Under the pieces are notes generated by a model. The model was not told the DNA's origin. It saw only the letters and a program-made list of their open reading frames with translations, and searched no databases. Shown here piece after piece: positions 50,623-59,122 of a stretch of 64,000 nucleotides of DNA (positions within the stretch are counted from its first letter, which is position 1; each line of letters opens with the position of its first letter). The position numbers were made by a program, and so were the translations under genes. This stretch comes from CAADGU01 sp964581605 (GTDB taxonomy: Bacteria > Chloroflexota > Anaerolineae > Promineifilales > Promineifilaceae), in the NCBI GenBank assembly GCA_964581605.1, contig CAZOPF010000013.1, forward strand, positions 14,077 to 78,076, in the 5' to 3' direction.

Positions 50623-52023
50623 ATGTATCCACAAACGGCCGACATCATCATCTGCGGCGCAGGCATCAGCGGCATTTCAGCCGCGTATTACCTGGCGGTG
50701 AAACAGGGGGTACGGAATGTCATCCTGGTAGATGAACGGGAACCGCTCACCTTCACCAGCGACAAATCTACCGAATGTTACCGCAACTGGTGGCCGGGGC
50801 CGGGTGATGAGATGGTGCGCTACATGAACCGCAGTATTGACCTGTTGGAGCAACTGGCCGACGAAAGTGACAACTACTTTGGCCTGAACCGGCGCGGTTA
50901 CGTCTTTCTCACCGGCGACCCGGAAAAGGCGAAAGGGATGCAGGCTTTTGCCGAGGAAGCGTCGGCATTGGGAGCGGGTGAATTGCGTATCCATCGCGGC
51001 CGTGCCGATGACCCCACCTACATACCTCACCACGCCGAAGGGTATAAAAACATGCCCGAAGGAGCTGATCTCATCCTCGACCCGGCCATGATCCGGCGCA
51101 TTTTTCCCTTTATCACTGAGCAGGCGATGGCCATGCTGCACCCGCGCCGCTGCGGCTGGCTGAGTGCGCAGCAGTTGGGCATGTACCTGCTGCAACAGGC
51201 CAAAGAAGCGGGTGTGCAGCTATGGCCGGGACGGTTGATGAATGTGGTGGTGGAGAAGGGGCGGGTCACGGCCGTAGACCTGCACCTGCACGATGGCGGC
51301 CCCACTAGCGGTGGCCCTATTCGCGTCCAGACACGCTGTTTCCTCAACGCCGCCGGGCCGCTCATCGGCAACGTCGGGCAAATGATGGACGTGGAACTGC
51401 CCATCTTCAACGAGTTACACGCCAAAATCTCCATCCGTGACGACCTGGGCATTATCCCCCGCGACGTGCCGCTGATGATCTGGGAAGACCCGGTACATTT
51501 GCTGTGGAGCGAAGAAGAGCGGGTGGAACTGGCCGCCGACCCCGAATTAAGCTGGCTGCTCAACCAGTTCCCGGCGGGTGTGCATTTCCGCCCGGAAGGG
51601 GCCGGCGATAGCCCCATGCTGCTCATCTTGTGGACGTATGACCTGGAAGCAAAAGAGGTGGTCTGGCCGCCATCGTTTGACCCGGACTACCCGGAGATTG
51701 TGCTGCGGGGATTGGCGCGGATGGTTCCCGGTTTAGCGCCCTATATTGGCCGGGCACGGCCGTGGGTGGATGGCGGCTACTACTGCAAAACCCGCGAAAA
51801 CCGGCCGCTTATTGGCCCCTTGCCAGTGGAGGGCGCGTATCTTTTTGGCGCGGTTTCCGGTTATGGTATCATGGCGTCGCAGGCGGGCGGCGAACTAATC
51901 GCCGCGCATATCACCGGCAGTACGCTGCCTGTTTATGCACCGGCCTTTTTACTCAGTCGTTATGAAGACCCGGCCTACCAGCAGCTACTAGCAAACTGGG
52001 ACGCCACGTCAGGGCAACTATAG
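50623..52023 (+). CDS. FAD-dependent oxidoreductase (DAO/glycine oxidase-like)
   Basis: 466 residues. IIICGAGISGISAAYYLA gives the FAD Rossmann motif G12-A-G14-I-S-G17, with the acidic strand-2 end VILVDERE. FLNAAGPLIGNVGQMM is the second FAD-contact motif, and the C-terminal GAYLFGAVSGYGIMASQAGG closes the FAD site as in the D-amino-acid oxidase/sarcosine oxidase superfamily. TDKSTECYRNWWPGPGDEM-type residues near 50-70 are common in dimethylglycine/sarcosine-like members. The substrate is probably a secondary or D-amino acid; not shown. AAAGGAAC precedes ATG 50623. Confidence 0.82.
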   Translation: MYPQTADIIICGAGISGISAAYYLAVKQGVRNVILVDEREPLTFTSDKSTECYRNWWPGPGDEMVRYMNRSIDLLEQLADESDNYFGLNRRGYVFLTGDPEKAKGMQAFAEEASALGAGELRIHRGRADDPTYIPHHAEGYKNMPEGADLILDPAMIRRIFPFITEQAMAMLHPRRCGWLSAQQLGMYLLQQAKEAGVQLWPGRLMNVVVEKGRVTAVDLHLHDGGPTSGGPIRVQTRCFLNAAGPLIGNVGQMMDVELPIFNELHAKISIRDDLGIIPRDVPLMIWEDPVHLLWSEEERVELAADPELSWLLNQFPAGVHFRPEGAGDSPMLLILWTYDLEAKEVVWPPSFDPDYPEIVLRGLARMVPGLAPYIGRARPWVDGGYYCKTRENRPLIGPLPVEGAYLFGAVSGYGIMASQAGGELIAAHITGSTLPVYAPAFLLSRYEDPAYQQLLANWDATSGQL

Positions 52024-52060
52024 TAATTGAGTAATTACCCAATTATCTCTTTATCAGACT

Positions 52061-52576
52061 ATGAGTGAATCCATCACGGCCGTCTGGTCAGAACTGGTAG
52101 ATCGGGTGGCGCTGCGCTGGCAGTTGAGTGTGCCGGAAGCGGAGGCGCAAATGGTGGCGGTCATTCGCCATGCCATTTATGACCCGGCGCTGGCATTGGT
52201 TATTTCTACGGCCGGGCTGCTACAAATGAGTGTATCGCCAGAATCAGACGAAGGAGTGTGGGTTGAGCATTGTGCGCAGAGTGGGCAGGCATGGTTGCAA
52301 GCGTATCGGTTGTTGGAACATCGCTGTGGGCAAAAGCATACGGCCGTGCCCGAAACCTGCCACTGCCTATTGAGCCAGACCGCCCCCATATTTAACAACA
52401 GTGCCGCTTTACTGGTTGAAGGACAGTCATTGCTGGCGCAACTTCTGCCCGAAGCACAAGACGAAGCCTATGATATGCTCCTTCGCGCCCTGACCCGTCT
52501 CACCCGCATCTCCACTGAACTCAGCCAAAACGATCTTTCCTGGCTTTGGGAATACATTGACGCCAAAACGTATTGA
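52061..52576 (+). CDS. Uncharacterised protein
   Basis: 171 residues, soluble, Leu/Ala/Glu-rich and mostly helical (PEAEAQMVAVIRHAIYDPAL, LLPEAQDEAYDMLLRALTRL). Four cysteines are present (HCAQ, HRCGQ, TCHCLL), of which CHC around residue 99 could bind metal, but there is no recognised motif. It starts 37 bases after the oxidoreductase, in the same direction, and converges on a VapBC-type pair. Confidence 0.6.
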   Translation: MSESITAVWSELVDRVALRWQLSVPEAEAQMVAVIRHAIYDPALALVISTAGLLQMSVSPESDEGVWVEHCAQSGQAWLQAYRLLEHRCGQKHTAVPETCHCLLSQTAPIFNNSAALLVEGQSLLAQLLPEAQDEAYDMLLRALTRLTRISTELSQNDLSWLWEYIDAKTY

Positions 52577-52582
52577 AGCTGT

Positions 52583-53020
52583 TCAGATAAACGGATTCCG
52601 CACTTCCACACCCCCATAAACCTGACCATTATTCAAGTCTTCTGACCATAAAATCGTGCAGCCAGACTGCGCTGCACTCCGCACAATCAAAGCATCCCAA
52701 AAAGAGAGTTGATACCGCTGTTGAAGCTGTATGGCGCCCAAAACATCAGCAACTGCTGGCTGGTGTACATGCCACTGACCGAGGTCAGCCACAATATCAT
52801 AAGCGTGCCCACTTGACAGGGAGTGCGTTAGTTTTCGTGTGACGATGTTATAAAACTCTTGCAGAACTTGAATGCTCAGACAACCGGTGCGAGACTGCCA
52901 TAACTGGTCAAGCAAAGATTCTGCCTGCTTTTGCCGTTTTCCGGCGGACAGATCATAAGCATAGACAATAACATTTGTGTCTACAAATTGCTTAATCAGT
53001 TCACCGCTCATGAAGTTCAT
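52583..53020 (-). CDS. VapC-type PIN-domain toxin (second module)
   Basis: 145 residues. Acidic PIN residues D14 (FVDTNVIVY), E55 (LQEFYN), D109 (SFWDALI) and D128 (SEDLNNG) are all present, so an active Mg-dependent RNase is expected. It overlaps the antitoxin gene by 20 bases; ATG 53020 or ATG 53011 may be the start. It is not closely similar to the first PIN protein at 11273, so the two modules are independent acquisitions. Confidence 0.85.
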   Translation of the reverse strand: MNFMSGELIKQFVDTNVIVYAYDLSAGKRQKQAESLLDQLWQSRTGCLSIQVLQEFYNIVTRKLTHSLSSGHAYDIVADLGQWHVHQPAVADVLGAIQLQQRYQLSFWDALIVRSAAQSGCTILWSEDLNNGQVYGGVEVRNPFI

Positions 53021-53243
53021 CCCGCGTCCAGGTGGCTTTACCCTCTGTGCCTAAGTTAAAACCTTGTTTCATTAAGGCAAGCTGCCGCTCTTTAGCAATC
53101 TCATAAGCATCCGCTCTCGCCACAATTTCTTCAATGATCTCAACGAGTAAGGATGATAATGAGGTGTTTCTTTCCATTGCCAATAACTTAGCTTTGCGCA
53201 GGGTTTCTTTTGGTAAAGATAAAGTGATGTTTTGTTTTTCCAT
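53001..53243 (-). CDS. Ribbon-helix-helix-like antitoxin (second module)
   Basis: 80 residues. QNITLSLPKETLRKAKLLAM then TSLSSLLVEIIEEIVARADA is a strand-helix-helix DNA-binding domain as in CopG/RHH antitoxins. The C-terminal KQGFNLGTEGKATWTRDELH would contact the toxin. ATG 53243 follows GGAGGTAAC on the - strand. Autoregulation is likely but no operator was recognised. Confidence 0.8.
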   Translation of the reverse strand: MEKQNITLSLPKETLRKAKLLAMERNTSLSSLLVEIIEEIVARADAYEIAKERQLALMKQGFNLGTEGKATWTRDELHER

Positions 53244-53362
53244 TGTTACCTCCACGCAAAACAGTGTAGCACGTATTTACGTGCAGAACAATGTGGTATG
53301 GGCGGTTGGTTGGTGATTCTGTTAAAATAGCAAGCATTACCCCGCCTACGGAGGAAGAAATT

Positions 53363-54280
53363 ATGAATGAACAACGGCCGTATACCATTCTCGCGCTCGC
53401 CAGTGATTGTAAGGGGTTTCCTTACTTGCTAGAGGCCAAACGGCAGGGCTGCCGGGTGCTACTGCTGGTCAAAGAAGAGTGGGCTAACGACGCTCGCTGG
53501 CCCTGGGCGGCCATTGATGAACGGTTCATCATGCCTGAAATCTCCAAACAGCCGGATGTGACTTATGCCGTCAGCTATCTGGCGCGGACGGAAAAGATTG
53601 ACCGCATTGTGGCGCTGGATGATTATGACGTGGCTACGGCCGCCCACCTGCGTGAACATTTGCGCATCCCCGGCATGGGCGAGACGACGGCCCGCCACTT
53701 CCGCGATAAGCTGGCGATGCGGGTGCAGGCGCGGGATGAGGGGATGTTGGTGCCGGAGTTTACGGCCGTGTTCAACAACGACGAAATCAATGACTTCCTC
53801 AACCGCGTGCCACCTCCCTGGGTATTAAAGCCGCGTTTTGACGCCGGCGCGGTGGGCATTCGCAAACTGTATGACGCCCCCGCCCTCTGGAACGCGCTCA
53901 ACGAATTGGACGATCAGCGATCCTTTTACCTGCTGGAACAGTTCATCGCCGGCGANNNNNNNNNNNNNNNNNNNNNNNNNNNNNNNNNNNNNNNNNNNNN
54001 NNNNNNNNNNNNNNNNNNNNNNNNNNNNNNNNNNNNNNNNNNNNNNNNNNNNNNNGCCGGGCTGATCATCTGCCTGGCGCGGCAACAGCACCCCGACCTG
54101 ACCCCGTACAACGACCCAGAAATTGTGTGGCGGCTGGAAAAAGAGCATCATGCCGGGCTGCTGGTGGCGTCAGCCGATCACGGCCGTGTGGCCCACCTGC
54201 TGGCCGACTACACCGAGCGCTTCGCCCATGACTTCCTGGCCTCCGCCCCGCCCAAGGCGCAGGTGCGCACGACAATTTAG
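53363..54280 (+). CDS. ATP-grasp family ligase-like protein, interrupted by a scaffold gap
   Basis: The frame reads 197 residues before the gap and about 75 after. The N-terminal YTILALASDCKGFPYLLEAK and IDRIVALDDYDVATAAHLRE are the pre-ATP-grasp Rossmann part. MGETTARHFRDKLAMRVQAR and PPWVLKPRFDAGAVGIRKLY give the ATP-binding lysine region. After the gap, PEIVWRLEKEHHAGLLVASA is the C-terminal portion. The metal-binding Glu/Asn centre must lie in the gap. Family members join a carboxylate to an amine using ATP. AAGTT of the frame on both sides agrees with 100 N, but the true length is unknown. ATG 53363 follows GGAGGAAG. Confidence 0.78.
   Translation: MNEQRPYTILALASDCKGFPYLLEAKRQGCRVLLLVKEEWANDARWPWAAIDERFIMPEISKQPDVTYAVSYLARTEKIDRIVALDDYDVATAAHLREHLRIPGMGETTARHFRDKLAMRVQARDEGMLVPEFTAVFNNDEINDFLNRVPPPWVLKPRFDAGAVGIRKLYDAPALWNALNELDDQRSFYLLEQFIAGXXXXXXXXXXXXXXXXXXXXXXXXXXXXXXXXXXAGLIICLARQQHPDLTPYNDPEIVWRLEKEHHAGLLVASADHGRVAHLLADYTERFAHDFLASAPPKAQVRTTI
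53956..54055. other. Scaffold gap (100 N) within the ATP-grasp gene
   Basis: One hundred N. No duplicated flank is seen here, unlike at 44742, so real sequence of unknown length is missing. The protein parts either side are in the same frame only by the chance size of the placeholder. Confidence 0.95.
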
Positions 54281-54366
54281 TATAGCTTTGCGCCAATCTG
54301 TTCCGTACCCATATCTTATTTTCGGCCATAGGCTGGCAAGACAATCCGTATCGTTGTCTTGAATAG

Positions 54367-54519
54367 GCTCGTCACGGTGACGGTATTGCTGTAACCTGCC
54401 CTGAGCTAATGGAGGAGCTGGCAGAAAAACTGCAAACAAAACTAAATTTCTCTGATGAAATGGTGACAGAAACAATTGCTGATTTGCCTGGTTTGCTACA
54501 TCTGATTCCGAGGGCATAG
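54367..54519 (+). pseudogene. Possible fragment of a PIN-type (COG1569-like) toxin gene
   Basis: Between in-frame TAG (54364) and TAG (54517) the + strand reads IAVTCPELMEELAEKLQTKL then NFSDEMVTETIADLPGLLHL. The pattern CPELxxELxxxLxxKxNFS resembles the middle helix pair of small PIN-family toxins. Without the acidic N- and C-terminal residues it cannot be active. It might instead be a 37-codon ORF from ATG 54409. The assignment is tentative. Confidence 0.35.
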
Positions 54520-54858
54520 CTTCGGTTAAAGGAATAGCAGGCATAGTCATGGGTAATACTCTCTTTTTGGAGGGAAGCATACTGGCGGGCAGCCGGGTTG
54601 GTCCTCTAACTTTGGCTACATTTCCAAAACCATAACCCCAGGCATAACCAAAGGTAGAGGCAGGCACGGCCGTTTTCTGCCACACTATTTTCAAACAATA
54701 AAGAGAATAAAATGTTCACGAACAACTTTTGGGGATGGATCTGAAGGTAGCCCTGGTCAAATGAATTTCAGAGAGACGAAGCAGCTTCAGGTGTGAGCCG
54801 TTCGCGTCTGGGGCTGCTCATCCCCCCTTAGGCTACAACCAACACCTGGGCAGCTGCC
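54520..54858. other. Gene-poor stretch before the M28 peptidase 3' end
   Basis: A - strand frame of 174 codons (54170-54694) crosses this stretch, but it also runs antisense into the ATP-grasp gene and has no recognisable motif. No hairpin with a U-tract and no repeat unit was recognised, apart from one ACGGCCGT. Confidence 0.45.
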
Positions 54859-56199
54859 TCAATTCCCAATCACCACCTCTGGCGAAAAGAAACTGATACG
54901 GCCGTTCCGGTTCAGCGCCGCCATACTCACCGCATAAGAAACACCAGGGGCCAGGTTTGTCAATGCCACATTGCCTGATTGCTCTGAGTTGACATAACTA
55001 AAAGTGGGGTAAGTTTCGGAATTCACAGGCCGGAAAGAGATGGCATACCCGGCCGCATTGGGGTCTGGCAGCCAGCTAATCAAGTACGCACCAGGTTCGG
55101 ACATGGCGGCAATGGTGGGGGCGGACGGCCGTGTGGGAGCACCGGCGGCCGTCGCGGCCACTGCCACCGCCAACTGCGTCACCTGCCGCAAATAGTTAAA
55201 GTCCAGTGTGGACGAGACATCGGCGCTGTTGTGCTGCAAATTGGGGTCCTCTTGCGATTCCGTCAGCCGCACGGCCGGAATCCCCGCATGTAAAAAGCTC
55301 ATATGGTCACCCCAACGCCCCTCCCGGTCCTCTGCGTTCAGCAATTCCAACCCAAACTGCGGCACATAATAGTTGCGCACCAGATCAATATACCGCACCA
55401 GTTCACGGGTAGCGGATGAAGCATCTCCTGGTGTAATCGCCCGGATGGATTGGGGAATACCCGGCCGGCCACCCACAATATCAAAGTTCAGAACGGCATT
55501 TATCTTCGTCCCCTCCAACAATTCCTGCGTCACAAAATGCTGGCTGCCATACCGTCCCTGCTCTTCGGCCGCAAACGCCGCAAATACCACCGTCTGATTC
55601 CACTCCTGCGCACTCATCAGCCGGGCCGTTTCCAGCAAGACGGCGATGCCCGATCCATTGTCATTAGCCCCTGGCGCAAAACTGGCGCCATCATTCGGGT
55701 CAAAGGTGCGCGAATCATAGTGCGCCGAAAGCACGATCACACCCGCAGTGGGGTCTGTGCCCGGCAAAGTGGCAATAATGTTTTGTTGATTGCTGGTGAC
55801 GCCGCCGCTGCTGTAGGGGAATTCATCGGCTTCCACCAGCAGACGGCCGTTACCCACCCGAATAAACTCATTAAAAATCCAGCGCCGCGCCGCCCCAATG
55901 CCCCGCCCTTCTTCACCAGTTACACTAAACGTATTGCGCGTATGAAACCCCTCCAACGTCTGCACATACCCCACCAGATTTTGCTGCGAGACACTGCGCA
56001 CCATGTTCAAAATATCCGCATCCGCCCCGGCAATCAGGTTGCTCTGGGGGTTGATCACCGTATCGGCCGGTAAATTTCCGATCACCGGCAAGGCGGTGGG
56101 GGGCGGCGGCACATTGAGCTGCTGCGGCCCTTGTAGCAACGCGCAAGCGATGGTTGGTAACAGCAAAATCCAGAGAAGAAGGAGAGTTCGGCGACGCAA
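54859..56199 (-). CDS. M28-family zinc peptidase lipoprotein with fibronectin-like C-terminal domain
   Basis: 446 residues. The N-terminal TLLLLWILLLPTIAC is a lipoprotein signal with Cys at about 18. The M28 domain spans about 75-350: VIVLSAHYDSR holds the first zinc His, GANDNGSGIAVLLETARL the bridging Asp, and FAAFAAEEQGRYGSQHF the catalytic Glu pair. AVLNFDIVGG supplies another ligand and LQHNSADV the last His. Residues 355-446 form an FN3-like domain. It is a secreted, membrane-anchored aminopeptidase-type enzyme. An intrinsic terminator hairpin (56217-56243) separates it from the upstream slipin gene. Confidence 0.88.
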   Translation of the reverse strand: MRRRTLLLLWILLLPTIACALLQGPQQLNVPPPPTALPVIGNLPADTVINPQSNLIAGADADILNMVRSVSQQNLVGYVQTLEGFHTRNTFSVTGEEGRGIGAARRWIFNEFIRVGNGRLLVEADEFPYSSGGVTSNQQNIIATLPGTDPTAGVIVLSAHYDSRTFDPNDGASFAPGANDNGSGIAVLLETARLMSAQEWNQTVVFAAFAAEEQGRYGSQHFVTQELLEGTKINAVLNFDIVGGRPGIPQSIRAITPGDASSATRELVRYIDLVRNYYVPQFGLELLNAEDREGRWGDHMSFLHAGIPAVRLTESQEDPNLQHNSADVSSTLDFNYLRQVTQLAVAVAATAAGAPTRPSAPTIAAMSEPGAYLISWLPDPNAAGYAISFRPVNSETYPTFSYVNSEQSGNVALTNLAPGVSYAVSMAALNRNGRISFFSPEVVIGN

Positions 56200-56216
56200 G
56201 AGGCAAAATAAAAGGG

Positions 56217-56243
56217 CAAATCGGCCTTTTTCCGGCCGATTTG
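56217..56243 (-). terminator. Intrinsic terminator after the slipin gene
   Basis: CAAATCGGCC and GGCCGATTTG form a perfect 10-bp stem with a 7-base loop. Reading on the - strand the stem is followed by CCCTTTTATTTTG, a U-rich tract. It lies 9 bases after the slipin stop and 18 bases before the M28 start. Confidence 0.75.
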
Positions 56244-56251
56244 CTCGCTAA

Positions 56252-57034
56252 CTATTCAGCAGATTTCGTTTTGTTCCACTCCCGCATAAACTCAGAAATC
56301 AGGTCAATGGGGATGGGAAAGACGATGGTGGTATTGTGTTCCGTGCCAATTTCGGCCAGGGTTTGCAGATAACGCAGCGTCATCGCGCCCGGTTCGCGCC
56401 CCATAATCTCGGCCGCTTCGGATAACTTCTGCGAAGCCTGGAAATCACCTTCCGCACTGATGATCTTGGCGCGCCGCTCCCGTTCTGCTTCTGCCTGCCG
56501 CGCCATCGCCCGCACCATGGTCTGGTTCAACTCCACGTCCTTAATTTCCACAATACTCACTTTGATGCCCCAGGGTTCGGTGGCTTCGTCAATGATATGT
56601 TGCAATGTTTCGTTGATTTGCTCTCGATCTTGCAACAGTTGGTCAAGTGTAGATTGGCCGATGACATTGCGCAAACTGGTCTGGGCAATCTGCCAGGTGG
56701 CCCGCCGAAAATCTTCTACTTTGACCACCGCCATCGTGGGGCTGGTGACGTGAAAGTAGACGACGGCATTGACTTTGACGGTCACGTTATCTCGTGTGAT
56801 CACTTCCTGAGCCGGGACATCCATTGTCACCGTGCGGGTATCTATCTTGACCATTTTCTCCACGAGGGGGATGAGGAAAAAGAGGCCAGGGCCTTTAGCG
56901 CCTAGCAAACGGCCGAGCCGAAACACCACGCCGCGCTCATATTCCGGCACAACCCGGATTGACAGGGCAGCCAGCACGGCTAAACCAATCACAACTATAC
57001 AAAACAGGGGGGTAATCAGTTCAAAAATACCCAT
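56252..57034 (-). CDS. Slipin / SPFH (band 7) membrane protein
   Basis: 260 residues. One N-terminal helix (LFCIVVIGLAVLAALSI) is followed by VVPEYERGVVFRLGRLLGAK and PGLFFLIPLVEKMVKIDTRT, the start of the SPFH domain. VITRDNVTVKVNAVVYFHV and LRNVIGQSTLDQLLQDREQI are highly typical of prokaryotic slipins. The C-terminal helix (AMARQAEAERERRAKIISAE) would oligomerise. Slipins are often paired with a NfeD-type protein; none is adjacent here. It probably organises membrane microdomains. Confidence 0.92.
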   Translation of the reverse strand: MGIFELITPLFCIVVIGLAVLAALSIRVVPEYERGVVFRLGRLLGAKGPGLFFLIPLVEKMVKIDTRTVTMDVPAQEVITRDNVTVKVNAVVYFHVTSPTMAVVKVEDFRRATWQIAQTSLRNVIGQSTLDQLLQDREQINETLQHIIDEATEPWGIKVSIVEIKDVELNQTMVRAMARQAEAERERRAKIISAEGDFQASQKLSEAAEIMGREPGAMTLRYLQTLAEIGTEHNTTIVFPIPIDLISEFMREWNKTKSAE

Positions 57035-57120
57035 GACTTACCTCCTTTGTGTAAGCCCTACAGGCCGGATTATACCGGCGAAATCTAACTATCTACTAAC
57101 AGGTATATACTGACATTTTG

Positions 57121-57205
57121 CTTTCTGGTTGCAAGGGGCAGGTAGCAGGCAACTTTGCCAGAACAACCTGCCACCTGCCACTTGCCACCTGCCACCTGTT
57201 GCCGT
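57121..57205. repeat. Intergenic CTGCCAC heptamer repeats with inverted arm
   Basis: About five degenerate CTGCCAC/TTGCCAC units lie at 57165-57202, preceded by the complementary GGCAGGTAGCAGGCAAC at 57139-57155, so the whole can fold into a long hairpin. It precedes the Lrp-type gene. Similar GCCACTTGCAACAT units begin the acetyltransferase ORF at 57612-57645. Confidence 0.78.
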
Positions 57206-57266
57206 TTGCCAACACACACAGTTAGCGATATTGTATGCAGCACAGTCACAAATAAGGAGATGCAGC

Positions 57267-57545
57267 ATGGTAAGCACTGTTGTTTTGCTCAATGTAAACC
57301 CGCCCCAAATTAACCAGGTGGCCCAGGCCATTGCCGAGATTGATGGGGTGAGCGAGGTTTTTTCCGTCGCCGGCCGGTTTGATCTGGTGGCTATTGTGCG
57401 GGTGCGCGACAATGACAAAATGGCGGAAGTGGTGACGGAGCGGATGCTGGAAGTGCCCGGCATTATCCGCTCCGAGACTCTCATTGCCTTCCGCGTCTTC
57501 AGCAAACACGACCTGGAAAGCATGTTTTCGTTGGGCATTGAGTGA
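57267..57545 (+). CDS. Stand-alone Lrp/AsnC ligand-binding (RAM) domain protein
   Basis: 92 residues. VSTVVLLNVNPPQINQVAQA, then VSEVFSVAGRFDLVAIVRVR and VPGIIRSETLIAFRVF, give the beta-alpha-beta-beta-alpha-beta RAM fold of Lrp/AsnC regulators. There is no helix-turn-helix, so it cannot bind DNA on its own. It may sense an amino acid or act as a partner to a full Lrp protein, neither of which can be shown here. ATG 57267 follows AAGGAGATG. Confidence 0.88.
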   Translation: MVSTVVLLNVNPPQINQVAQAIAEIDGVSEVFSVAGRFDLVAIVRVRDNDKMAEVVTERMLEVPGIIRSETLIAFRVFSKHDLESMFSLGIE

Positions 57546-57636
57546 AAGATTGATCCACAGATTACACAGATTGCACAGATGAAGGCTGAACACGTGATGC
57601 GTAATGCGTGACTACATGCCACTTGCAACATGCCAC

Positions 57637-58203
57637 ATGCAACCTGATCTCGATGCTATTTTTGACGCATTTCCGGTCTTAACAACGGAACGGCTGGTTT
57701 TGCGGCAGGTACGGCCGTCGGACGCCCCCGCCCTCTTTGCCATCTTTCGCAACCCGGAAGTCACCCGTTACTATGACCAGCCCACCTTCACCGAACTGGC
57801 GCAGGCGGAAGCCCTGGCCGCCCGGATGCAGCAGCGTTTTGCCGAAAAGCGCACCATCCGCTGGGCCATCACCCGCCAGGGCGACGATCAACTGCTAGGC
57901 ACATGTGGTTTTGCCGAGTGGAAACGCCACTTTCACTGCGCGGCGGTGGGGTATGAACTGGCACAGCATGAATGGCGGCAGGGGATCATGACAGAGGTGT
58001 TAACGGCCGTGCTCACCTTCGGCTTCACCCAGATGCAGCTCAACCGCGTGGAAGCGTATGTGATGACCGGCAACACCGCCTCCATGCGCCTGCTGCAAAA
58101 ATTCGGCTTCCAGGAAGAAGGTCTGCTCCGCCAATACGGCTACTGGCAAAACGCCTACCACGATCTGCACCTGTTCGCGCTGCTGAAAAAAGAGTTTCTT
58201 TGA
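57637..58203 (+). CDS. GNAT-family acetyltransferase (RimJ/RimL-like)
   Basis: 188 residues. TTERLVLRQVRPSDAPALFA is the usual RimJ/RimL start; WAITRQGDDQLLGTCGF and VGYELAQHEWRQGIMTEVL give the acetyl-CoA loop region (Q/R-x-x-G-x-G/A variant EWRQGIMTE). LNRVEAYVMTGNTASMRLLQ then KFGFQEEG closes the fold. ATG 57637 is chosen; upstream codons (DYMPLATCH) come from a GCCACTTGCAAC repeat. The substrate may be a ribosomal protein N-terminus or a small amine. Confidence 0.85.
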   Translation: MQPDLDAIFDAFPVLTTERLVLRQVRPSDAPALFAIFRNPEVTRYYDQPTFTELAQAEALAARMQQRFAEKRTIRWAITRQGDDQLLGTCGFAEWKRHFHCAAVGYELAQHEWRQGIMTEVLTAVLTFGFTQMQLNRVEAYVMTGNTASMRLLQKFGFQEEGLLRQYGYWQNAYHDLHLFALLKKEFL

Positions 58204-58205
58204 AG

Positions 58206-58288
58206 TGTTTTAGTGTTTGAGTGCTTGCGTGTTTAAGTAGCCTGCCACCCAAACACTAAAACACCAAAATACTAAAACACTAAAACAC
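58206..58288. repeat. Intergenic AAAACAC repeats with hairpin
   Basis: GTGTTTTAGTGTTT at the left and AAACACTAAAACAC at the right are perfect reverse complements. Between and around them are about five AAAACAC(T/C) units. It fills the whole space between the acetyltransferase stop and the dapF-like start, and the start ATG lies directly on its edge. Confidence 0.82.
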
Positions 58289-59101
58289 ATGCCCCCCTCC
58301 TTCACCAAATACACCGCCCTGGGCAACGACATGATTGTGATTGACCCGGCACATTGTCCGGTGGCGCTGACCCCGGAGAACATCCGGCTGATTTGCCACC
58401 GGCATTTTGGCGTGGGCGCGGATGGTATTTGTTACGGCCCGCTGGACGGCGAGGCGCTGGTCATGCGCTTTTTCAACCCGGATGGCAGCGAGGCGGAGCG
58501 CAGCGGCAACGGGCTGCGCATCTTTGCCCGCTACCTGTGGGATACCGGTTATGTGACCAGCCCGGATTTTGTGATGGGTATGGGTGAGCAAACGATTCCG
58601 ACACACATTGACGAGAGTACCGGCCTGATTACGCTGGAAATGGGGGGGCTGCAACTGTTGTTTGCCGACCAACCGTTGAAAGTGGGCGAGGAGATGGTGC
58701 TGGCTACGGCCGTGACCATCGGCAACCCCCACTGCATCATCTTCACCGCCGAACTGGATCGCGTCCACACCTGGGGGCCGCTTATTGAAACCGCCCCCCA
58801 GTTCCCCAACCGTACCAATGTGCAATTGGTCAATGTGCTGGACGACCACACCATCCAGATTGAAATTTGGGAACGGGGCGCGGGGTATACGCTGGCCTCC
58901 GGCACATCGGCCAGCGCCGCCGCTGCCGCCGCCGCCCTCACCGGGCGCTGCGCGGCCCGCCAACTGACCGTGCAAATGGCGGGCGGCAATTTAGCGGTGG
59001 ACGTGCTGACTGAGGGTGTGCGCTTGACGGGGCCAGTCACGGCCGTCTATCAAGCCACCTTCTCCCCCGACCTCCTGGCCCAATTCATACTCCATGCATA
59101 A
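58289..59101 (+). CDS. Diaminopimelate epimerase homologue lacking both catalytic cysteines
   Basis: 270 residues, normal DapF length, two-lobed. FTKYTALGNDMIVID, HFGVGADGI, FFNPDGSEAERSGNGLRIFA, TIGNPHCIIF and ERGAGYTLASGTSASA correspond to all DapF landmark motifs. In DapF the two acid/base residues are Cys in CGNG(A/I)R and in ETLACGTG. Here they are Ser72 and Ser204, and the Glu before TLA is Tyr200. Epimerisation of LL- to meso-diaminopimelate is therefore doubtful. It may be a serine-based isomerase of another amino acid or a non-catalytic relative. A 3'-end copy lies at 60400-60456. Confidence 0.8.
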   Translation: MPPSFTKYTALGNDMIVIDPAHCPVALTPENIRLICHRHFGVGADGICYGPLDGEALVMRFFNPDGSEAERSGNGLRIFARYLWDTGYVTSPDFVMGMGEQTIPTHIDESTGLITLEMGGLQLLFADQPLKVGEEMVLATAVTIGNPHCIIFTAELDRVHTWGPLIETAPQFPNRTNVQLVNVLDDHTIQIEIWERGAGYTLASGTSASAAAAAAALTGRCAARQLTVQMAGGNLAVDVLTEGVRLTGPVTAVYQATFSPDLLAQFILHA

Positions 59102-59122
59102 TCCTGACCACAAACCCATTGC

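Noticed and set aside
54170..54694. 174-codon - strand ORF
   Set aside because: It runs antisense into the ATP-grasp gene and its translation has no domain or consistent secondary structure pattern.
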